NCBI GenBank assembly: GCA_024291935.2
Contig: CM044322.1
Location: 25,481,405 to 25,545,404, forward strand
Length of the DNA stretch: 64,000 bases
DNA from: Okapia johnstoni
Lineage: Eukaryota > Chordata > Mammalia > Artiodactyla > Giraffidae
Direction: 5' to 3'
This document shows positions 56,691 through 64,000 of the stretch, one piece after another (position 1 is the first letter of the stretch; each line of letters starts with the position of its first letter). Below the pieces are notes generated by a model. It searched no databases and was not told the DNA's origin. It saw only the letters and a list, made by a program, of their open reading frames with translations. The translations under genes were made by a program, and so were the position numbers.

Positions 56691-56719
56691 TTTTCAACTT
56701 TTAAGCCAAAAAAAAATGC
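56691..56719. other. filler at BovB/duplication junction
   Basis: ttttcaacttttaagccaaaaaaaaatgc. It repeats the tttaagccaa found just before (56675-56684) and contains an A9 run, an untemplated or locally templated junction. Confidence 0.8.
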
Positions 56720-56937
56720 ATTCCTGGGTTGGGAAGATCCCCTAGAGAAGAGCATGGCAATCCACTCCAGTATTCTTGCCTGGAGAATCCCATGGACAGA
56801 GGAGCCTGGTGGGTTACAGTACATGGGGTTGTAAAGAGTCGGACACGATGGAGCATGCACAGCTATCCTGTGTTCTACAAGACTATCTACTTTTTTGGTC
56901 TCAGTATTCTCATGTCTAAATGACAACAGTGGTACTT
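56720..56937 (+). repeat. 218-bp duplicated segment inserted in BovB
   Basis: It matches 58165-58382 without gaps and with two mismatches by eye (in ggcgggttacagtccatgg). It contains the last three quarters of the SINE at 58116-58311, its right target-site duplication and 58 bp of flanking non-SINE sequence, so it is a DNA-level copy of that locus and not an ordinary SINE insertion. Confidence 0.95.
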
Positions 56938-57268
56938 CTTCTTTCACTTTCACCAAGGGGCTCTTTAGTTCTTCACTTTCTGCCGTAAGGGTGGTGTCAT
57001 CTGCATATCTGAAGTTATTGATATTTCTCCCAGCAATCTTGATTCCAGCTTGATCTTCATTCAGCCCAGCATTTCTCATGATGTAGTCTGCATATAAGTT
57101 AAATAAACATGGTGACAATATACAGCCTTGACGTATTCCTTTTCCTATTTGGAACCAGTCTGTTGTTCCATGTCCAGTTCTAACTGTTGCTTTCTGACCT
57201 GCATACAGGTTTCTCAAGAGGTAGGTCAGGGCGTCTGGTATTCCCATCTCTTGAAGAATTTTCCACAA
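56938..57268 (-). mobile_element. BovB LINE (antisense), right block with RT core
   Basis: ttctttcactttcaccaaggggctctttagttc to atctcttgaagaattttcc. On the minus strand it encodes the reverse-transcriptase core, including IRQGCILSPCLFNLY and the catalytic YADD. The frame (56558-57268) then runs into the inserted duplicate. Confidence 0.95.
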
Positions 57269-58102
57269 CCTTGGTTTCTCTTATTATATCCAAAAGCAAT
57301 GAAACTTGAAGCTTTGTGCAGTTTGGTACTTGTGTGTGTATACATGTTTGTCTATCTATGGGTGGCTTGGAGATATGACATTTCTATTAAACTTTTTGAA
57401 ATGTTGAAAATATTTGGTGAATTATTTTTTTTTTTTACTTCTTGTAGATTCTTATATTTTAGTCTCCTGACAAATCACCTGGAAACTCCATCTCCTGTTG
57501 CTAGTATCTGATACCAAGAACACAAACACTCTGCCACACATTCTAGGTTCTCAGGGCTCTGCAGATTCTCTTTCAGTTGGCTGCTTTCATAGGACTTTAT
57601 CCCAACTGGTACAGAACTGAGGTACAATGGTCCTTTCCTCACTGCATCCTTCTAAAGCATTTCTCTCTGGCTTAGAAGAATGTTCTGTACCACCCCAATT
57701 CTCTTGCATACTCCTGTCACTGTTCTTAATTGTTGTTGCTTGATTTTTTTCTCTTATATTACTGGTTTATTAATTGTCTTTCATGATACTTCTAATTTAA
57801 AGAAAACAATAAATATTTTAAAATAAAAATAGTTTAATATACTAATTTCTCTAGACTCGTAATAGTTACAAAGAAAAAGCCAGGTAAGAAGTCAGTGCTA
57901 TCACATGCAAATATGCTCACCATTTTCAGGGTAAAGAACTTTTAGAAAACATAAAAGAGGTAAAATAATGAATCTTCTTTCATACTTGGAATACTCGATT
58001 TTTTTCTATAACTTTAATGGTGGGGCTAGATTTTTAAGGGTTTCTGTGTGTACCTACAAGCAGCTAATAGAACATCAAATGAGATCCAGTTTTGTGGTCA
58101 CC
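57269..58102. other. unassigned non-coding DNA
   Basis: No exon or named repeat. Ends at the target site of the next SINE. Confidence 0.4.
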
Positions 58103-58115
58103 CCTGTGTTCTACA

Positions 58116-58311
58116 CTGGTAAAGGATCACCTGCCAATGCAGGAGATGCTGGAACATGGGTTCGATTCCTGGGTTGGGAAGATCCCCTAGAGAAGAGCAT
58201 GGCAATCCACTCCAGTATTCTTGCCTGGAGAATCCCATGGACAGAGGAGCCTGGCGGGTTACAGTCCATGGGGTTGTAAAGAGTCGGACACGATGGAGCA
58301 TGCACAGCTAT
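58116..58311 (+). mobile_element. Bov-tA SINE (sense), source locus of the duplication
   Basis: ctggtaaaggatcacctgccaatgcagg through gttgggaagatcccctagagaag to gagtcggacacgatggagc. Intact target-site duplication cctgtgttctaca at 58103-58115 and 58312-58324. The duplicate at 56720-56937 has only the right copy, identifying this as the original. Confidence 0.95.
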
Positions 58312-58394
58312 CCTGTGTTCTACAAGACTATCTACTTTTTTGGTCTCAGTATTCTCATGTCTAAATGACAACAGTGGTACTTGGCTGTAAATTC

Positions 58395-58482
58395 TGCATT
58401 GACTTTTTGAAGATTAAATGAGGAAAATTATAAAGCATATAGCAAAAGCATCTGGCACATGGTAGTTGCCTACTACAGAATC
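58395..58482 (+). repeat. MIR fragment
   Basis: gattaaatgaggaaaattataaagcatatagcaaaagcatctggcacatggtagttgcc matches the MIR 3' part. Confidence 0.6.
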
Positions 58483-59049
58483 ACTTCCTTACCTTCTGAC
58501 ATGGTTGGTGGAATTGCAAAGCCAAAGCAAGCTGATTCTCTGCCTGCAAAGGTCCTCAATCCAACAGAGACTCCAGAAGCAGGAACCTCTGATCTGTTGG
58601 GCAGTGTTCTTAATAATATAAATTCTGTGCCACTTGCCCAGCTCACATGCTTTTTAAATTACTGGTCAGAAAGCCTTCACTAAGTGACTTTTGTATGCAG
58701 AGCCCTTCTCTGCTTGTTCTGCCAAAAGAGAAAATAAATTGAAGGCATGGTACCTGACCTTAAGGAGCTTGAAAAGCACATACAAATGAAGACTGTTTGA
58801 GAAAATTCCCAACTAATTTACTAATTGAACTTGAGGATCTGGGCATGGTGTGAGGTTGGTGGGGATGATGGCAGATGTGGGTGGTACACAGGGAGCAGAG
58901 TAAAAGACAGGTTGGGATAAACTTTGGTTCCTGAACCAAATGAAACTTGCCTAATTTGGAAGGTGATAGATCTGAGTTAATGAAGCCAAAAGAAAAGTAT
59001 TAAAAAATTGCTTATGCTATCTGTCAGCAAAGGAATTTGACAGTCTGTC
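58483..59049. other. unassigned non-coding DNA
   Basis: No exon or known repeat seen. Confidence 0.4.
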
Positions 59050-59675
59050 AACAGGCTTTAAAATGTGTATGCCCTTAGAGTCTGGAATTCCACATCTGGA
59101 AATCTATTGTATGGAAGGAATCCTCAAAATGGGAAAAGCTCCATTGCTGATAGGATTATAAAATGGTACTTTGGAAAATTGTTTGGCAGTTCCTCAAAAT
59201 GTTGAACATCTAGTTACCATATAACACAGCAATTCCACTCATAGGTATATACCCAAGAAAAATGTAAGCATGTGTCCACACCAAAACTTTTGTACAAATG
59301 TTCATAGAAGCATTATTTATAAGAGCCAAAAAGTGGAAACACACAACTGTTTCCATCAGCTGATGAATGGATCGGTGATGTGGGGGTATATTCATATAAT
59401 AGAGTATTATTTAATCATAAAAAGAGTGAAGTACTAAAACATGGATTCTTTAGAAATATTGTGCTAAGTGAAAAGAAGCCAGTCACAAAAGGCAACATAC
59501 TGTGTAGCTCCATTCATATCAAATGTCTAGGAAAGGTCATTTGTAGAGACAGAAAGTAAATTAATGACTGGGAATGGGGGATGGCTTATGGCAAGTGACT
59601 GCTAACGGGTAAGGGATTTCTTTAGGGGATGATTAAAAGGTTCTAAAATTTGATGGTGGCAATGGCTGTACAACT
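59050..59675 (+). mobile_element. L1M ORF2 end/3' UTR (sense)
   Basis: ccacatctggaaatctattg, ccatataacacagcaattccactcataggtatatac, gctgatgaatggatcggtgatg, agtgaaaagaagccagtcacaaaaggc: typical old L1 3' sequence. It continues at 59957-60006 past a SINE. Confidence 0.8.
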
Positions 59676-59686
59676 CTGAATATGCT

Positions 59687-59946
59687 GCTGCTGCTGTCGC
59701 TTCAGTCATGTCTGACTCTTTGCAACCCCATAGATGGCAGCCCACCAGGCTCCCCCGTCCCTGGGATTCTCCAGGCAAGAACACTGGAGTGGGTTGCCGT
59801 TTCCTTCTCCAATACATGAAAGTGAAAAGTGAAAGTGAAGTCGCTCAGTTGTCCGACTCTTAGCGACCCCATGGACTGCAGCCTACCAGGCTCCTCCATC
59901 CATGGGATTTTCCAGGCAAGAATACTGGTTGCCATTGCCTTCTCCG
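59687..59946 (-). mobile_element. Bov-tA2 SINE, dimeric form (antisense), nested in L1M
   Basis: gctgctgctgtcgcttcagtcatgtc, gttgccgtttccttctccaatac, agtgaaaagtgaaagtgaagtcgctcag, gccattgccttctccg. Target-site duplication ctgaatatgct at 59676-59686 and 59947-59957. Confidence 0.95.
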
Positions 59947-60009
59947 CTGAATATGCTACAAACCTCTGAATTGTATGCTTTACAAGGGTGAGTTTTATAG
60001 TATGTGACT

Positions 60010-60225
60010 TGTGCTCAGATGCTCAGTGAAGTCCAAGTCTTTTGTAACCCCATGGGCTGTAGCCCACCAGGCTTCTCTGTCCATGAAATTCTCCCGGCAA
60101 GTGTACTAGAGCAGGTTGTCATTTTCCCCTCCAGGGGATCTTCTCTACCCAGGGAATGAACCCACATCTCTTTCATCTCCTGCATTGGCAGGGGAATTCT
60201 TTACCATTGTGCCACCTGGGAAGCC
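60010..60225 (-). mobile_element. Bov-tA SINE, antisense
   Basis: tgtgctcagatgctcagtgaagtcc through ctgcattggcaggggaattc to gccacctgggaagcc. It lies at the 3' end of the L1M (59957-60006). Confidence 0.92.
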
Positions 60226-60411
60226 ACGATGGCATAGCTGTGCTCAGTACTTAAAGCAAGGGGTGGAAACAGACTAGGGAACACCTTACTCAGCTTCATC
60301 CAGCCTCTTTCCAAGGTACTTTTCATCAAGGGTTCAAGAGTTTGGGGCTAGTCCCACCCACCATCATAGTTTATAATGATTAAGCACCAACAAAAGGAAG
60401 TGTTATTAAAA

Positions 60412-60690
60412 TAAATTGAGTGACACAGTGGATAGGAATCTGCCTGCCACTGCAGGGGAGGTGGATTCGATCCCTGGTCTAGGAATATTCCACATGCCAT
60501 GGAGCCACTAAGCCCATGGGCCACAACTACTGAAGGCCTAGAGCCTGTGATCGGCAACAAGAGAAGCCACTGCAATGAGAAGCCTGCATACATCAACGAA
60601 GAGTAGCCCCCACTCACCACAATTAGAGAAAGCCCGAGTGTAGCAACAAAGACCCAGCGCAGCCACAAATAAATAAATAAATAAATTTAG
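60412..60690 (+). mobile_element. CHR-type SINE (sense)
   Basis: gacacagtggataggaatctgcctgcc, gattcgatccctggtctagg, gccacaactactga, agaagccactgcaatgagaagcc, gacccagcgcagccac and a (TAAA)n tail. Full length with an eroded head. Confidence 0.9.
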
Positions 60691-60712
60691 AAAGAAAGAA
60701 AGAAAGAAAATA
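60668..60712. repeat. (AAAT)n/(GAAA)n SINE-tail microsatellite
   Basis: aaataaataaataaataaattt followed by five gaaa units, grown from the CHR tail. Confidence 0.92.
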
Positions 60713-61774
60713 AGCAATAACATCCAAAAACAAAAATAAACTAACCAATGGGGGAAATGTCCGAATTTAAAACTCCCAAGGTCATCAGAAAATCTCTTTC
60801 CTGTTCTGCAGTATTTCCCTCACCCATTGAGGGCTGGGTTGGGAACCTTTTTAAGATTTGTTTTCAGAAGAGAGGGCCTAGGGATATGAATTTGTTTGGA
60901 GACCTTTAACATCTCACTCACTGATCTTCAGAAGTTATTCCTGTTCCTAAAATGAAAATTGAGTTCAGGACAGAAAAAACAGAGGGGAGGAAATGCTAAT
61001 GAATCTCTGGAGTGACCTGGACAGAAAGGCCAGTGTACTTTCCCATTAACATGATCGTTAGCTAAGGGGCGAGCCAGGCCTAGAAAGCCCCTGAGTACCA
61101 ATTGCTTAGGAAACTAATTGCAAACAGCTCTGACCTTTTGCTTTAAATCATTTCCTAGTCCCAGGAAAATCATTTCAGGCCTTCCCTGGTCTTTGGCCTC
61201 TTTCATTTCCAAACCCATTTGGAGAGCTCAGTTTGCAGAAAGTTTTGTCTGAGTATTTTTAATTTAGCGATGCCCTCTCCCTGGCAGTGAACGAAGACAC
61301 TCTGTTAGAAGGCGGTGTAAATCACCCATGAAAGCATTGGAGCAATTGAGTGTAGAATGGATTGGTATAATCAAAGTGATAAAATAATTCAAGCAGATAA
61401 TCCATTCAACAAACATTTATTAAGTGCCTACTAAGTGTGAGGCTGTGGGGATATAAAGACGAAGACTGCATCCTGGTCTTCATTCTACCCTCCTAGTTCA
61501 TGATTGACTGAGCCAGAACCATGGGTGACAGAGAACTCTCCAAGGTCTATAAGAATGTCAGCCACAAGACCAGAGAAGCCTGGTTGGGAATCCGGCTGTG
61601 GCACATGAAAGCTGCATGACCCTGGCTGTAGGAATAAATTCTGCCTCAAGCAGTTCTTTTTTTCCAGCATATTAAGTGGGATACTGAGCTCATTAATTTT
61701 CCGCCTTCTTTCTTCTCTGACATGCAAAGTTAAGGCTCTACATTTCTCTCTTTGGCAGCCTCCAAATTTTTTTA
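60713..61774. other. unassigned non-coding DNA
   Basis: No exon. Around 61404-61500 there is an old MIR/L2-age repeat (caacaaacatttattaagtgcctactaagtgtgag). Confidence 0.4.
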
Positions 61775-61775
61775 A

Positions 61776-61905
61776 ATAACATTTTTAACAGCTTTATTGA
61801 GATATAATTCACATACCAGACAGCACACCCATTTTAAAGTGTACAGTTCAGTGGTGTTGAGTATGTTCACAGACTCCTACAGCTGTTGCCACCATCACCA
61901 GTTCT
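61776..61905 (-). mobile_element. L1M 3' fragment (antisense)
   Basis: cagctttattgagatataattcacatacc, cccattttaaagtgtacagttcagtggtg, gccaccatcaccagttc: antisense L1M 3' end. Confidence 0.8.
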
Positions 61906-63288
61906 TCATCGAATCATTTTGGAACTTCAGTGAGACAACATATATGAGGCATGAGACAGAGTGCAGGACATTTAGGCATTTTGCTACTGGAGATTATTGT
62001 TTTTGCTGTTGCAGTTGGGGATTGTATCATGGAAGATGGAAAAAGTGAGGTGATGGAGCCAAATGTGAGGGGAAAGAAGCATGCGGGACCCACTGCCTGG
62101 GTATCCTTACCAGATGGGAGTGACAGACTGTCTGTCTTAACAGCTAGTGGGTTACTTTCCAGCCCCAATATCAAGCCAACTAAAACGACTCAATAGGAGT
62201 CATTTGGGACTAGCTTGGGTGAATTAAATTCAAAATTGCGTATCATTAGGCCTGGCGGCCACACACCAACATGTTAACAAACAAACAAGCAGCAACATAC
62301 TTCTGAGATGAACAATAGTTAAGCTAAATTTAGTTCTTCTTAGCCCTTATGGCTGGAGCCCATGGGAGGCCAGACATCCCTCTGGATGTTTCTCATTTGC
62401 TAAAGAAGTACAGCTGGCCTGCACAGAGTATGTGGCCAAGCACAGCAGTCGTATTTCAAACCAAATGGACTGCTCCGTTTGGGGTCCTGATGGGGAGAGG
62501 ATGGAAGGTATGGGCTCTTCCAGTTTCAGCATTATTTTTAGAGTGTTTATGTGTGGCTGAATCACCAGCACAAATACCACTCTTGCATTTGTTACCCTGG
62601 GCAGAGGAACAATCCATCATCAAGGCTGACCGTTTTCTTCTGAATGGCAAACAAGCTCTCAAAACTGTCACTTCTGTGAGCACCTAGGTAGCCAAGAGCT
62701 TTGGGATTTTGATTACTTTCATGTTGGATGAAAACTTTGGCTGTGATTTCATACATTCTCTAGCAATTTCAAATGAATGGTTCTCTCTATTTCTGGCACT
62801 CCATTGCTGAACTGTGTGTTTTCCAACCCAAAAACGAAAAAATTGAACAAAGGCAAAAACTCCTTATTTTCAGTAACTCATGCTTTGTTTTTTGCTTCAA
62901 TGTGGCAATCGTCTGCTTTAATGGACAGGGACTTGCAGAGATGGTACCTTGACTCTAGTCTTCAGCAAAAGAGTGATTTTTAATCATTTCTATTTTCCAT
63001 GCCGTCACCCCAGAAGCCTTGTTGGAGTCTGGTTCACCTGGTGTCATTTTCTCTGTATCATTGCTGTCTGCTCTCCAAGCACTCAAAGCTTGGGAACCTG
63101 AAATCTAAAAAGGATGCAAGAGTTTCAGTTGACTTTTTTTCTTGTTAGTAAATTAAAAACATAAGGTGGAGTTCTTTAGACCATTCTTTAAACCATGTGA
63201 GGGCAATTTTTGCCTCTAGGGGACATTTGCTGGAGATATTTTTGGTTGGGTGGTAGAGGTGGTGGGGGTTACAGACATCTAGTGGGTA
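61906..63288. other. unassigned non-coding DNA
   Basis: No exon or clear repeat. The frames at 61951-62196 and 62349-62687 (81 and 112 codons) have opposite-strand partners of similar length and no domain or splice context. Confidence 0.4.
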
Positions 63289-63500
63289 TAGGGCTTCCCA
63301 GGTGATGCAGTGGTAAAGAATATGCTTGCCAATGCAGGAGATTTGGGTTCGATCCCTGGGTCGGGAAGATCCCCTGGAGTAGGAAATGGCAGCCCACTCC
63401 AGTATTCTTGCCTGGGAAATCCCATGGACAGAAGAGCATTGTGGGCTACAGTCCATGGGATCACAAACAACGGGACACAAGTGAATGACTGAGCACACAG
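63289..63500 (+). mobile_element. Bov-tA SINE (sense)
   Basis: gggcttcccaggtgatgcagtgg through ttgggttcgatccctgggtcggg to ctacagtccatgggatcac. Full length. The frames at 63145-63599 are SINE-derived. Confidence 0.93.
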
Positions 63501-64000
63501 TGAGTGGAGGCTAGAGGTGCTGCTGAATATGACACAAAGCATAGGACAACAACTCCCCCTCCCCCAACAATGGGTTCTCTGGTCCAAAATGTCAACCATG
63601 CTTAGGTTGAGACAGAATTGTATGTTTACTGAAGATGATACTAATGGACACCTGGACCAGTGGTGATGATGATCTACTTGCTGTCCTTTGTCTCTTAGCC
63701 TTACCCAGTGAGACTTGATCTCATAGACAGACAGTATGGCCCAGTGATCAGAGAAGGTGCTTCGAATCTGAGAGGCCTGGACCTGGGTTCAGGGATAGCA
63801 GAGATGAAGGGCATGGATCCTAGTCATTTATGTGCCCAGATTGTATCAGCAGCAAAAATGAAATGAGGATTGGAAAGACAGGAAACCTCTGGGCAAGGAC
63901 AGGCTCCATGGTACAAGGGCCCTCCCATGCCCATGGAACATCACTGTGACAAGGATACTCATGCTGCCCTGTGGGCACCATCCTCCAGACAGATGGGATT
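63501..64000. other. unassigned non-coding DNA at window end
   Basis: A MIR-like start (gacagtatggcccagtgatcagagaaggtgcttcgaatc, about 63730-63790) is possible. Nothing else recognised. Confidence 0.35.

Noticed and set aside
56149..56697. 182-codon minus-strand ORF resembling a reverse transcriptase gene
   Set aside because: It is the C-terminal part of a truncated BovB interrupted by a duplication; a transposon relic and not a host gene or a new retron-like system.
58116..58311. tRNA-like sequence with A/B-box-like motifs in SINEs (this and all other Bov-tA/CHR copies)
   Set aside because: They are tRNA-derived SINE heads without a complete cloverleaf, so not tRNA genes.

Overview
The window is nuclear DNA of a ruminant, almost certainly a bovid. 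It is filled with lineage-diagnostic retroposons: BovB (RTE-type LINE), Bov-tA SINEs (tRNA-Glu-like head joined to a BovB-derived tail), CHR-type SINEs and short 3' ends of ruminant L1. Older pan-mammalian debris (MIR, L2, L1M, a MaLR LTR, a hAT/MER element) lies between them. Cattle, sheep, goat and other bovids cannot be told apart from this sequence alone. I see no prokaryotic genes, CRISPR array, tRNA or rRNA.

Only one stretch looks like part of a cellular protein-coding gene: a single internal exon at 1706-1863 on the + strand. It has a long polypyrimidine tract, a tandem NAGNAG acceptor, a 52-codon open frame with coiled-coil-like composition and a cag|gtacaa donor. The remaining 62 kb looks like one very long intron or intergenic DNA. 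Nearly all other ORFs are fragments of BovB or L1 reverse transcriptase, or chance frames through SINEs.

Layout. 0-7 kb: exon, one sense BovB, one antisense BovB with reverse-transcriptase remnants, and a pyrimidine tract. 7-13 kb: two LTR-like elements, three antisense BovB pieces and a composite BovB+SINE insertion inside one target-site duplication. 14-24 kb: two L1 insertions with inverted 5' ends (twin priming), one of them splitting a MaLR LTR, then a block of antisense L1. 24-34 kb: mixed L1 tails, SINEs, two LTR-like elements and a TA/TG array. 34-46 kb: antisense BovB and SINEs, a BovB flanked by a 57-bp direct repeat, and a SINE inside a BovB inside an L1. 46-47.5 kb: an unexplained inverted repeat with arms of about 160 bp. 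48-50 kb: L1 with nested SINEs and a young L1 tail with a 19-bp duplication. 50-55 kb: MIRs, a (TGA)n tract, a 24-bp palindrome and more BovB. 55-58.4 kb: a long antisense BovB broken by a 218-bp, about 99% identical copy of a SINE plus unique flank lying 1.4 kb downstream. 59-64 kb: L1M with nested SINEs, a CHR SINE and plain sequence.

The genes do not work together as a system. The biological content is one exon and a readable history of retrotransposition and template-switch rearrangement. The most unusual items are the 218-bp templated duplication (56.7/58.2 kb), the inverted repeat (46.6/47.4 kb), the 57-bp duplication around a BovB (38.3-38.6 kb), and the strong antisense bias of BovB relative to the exon (12 of 14 copies). 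All family names rest on recognising sequence by eye, without database searches.
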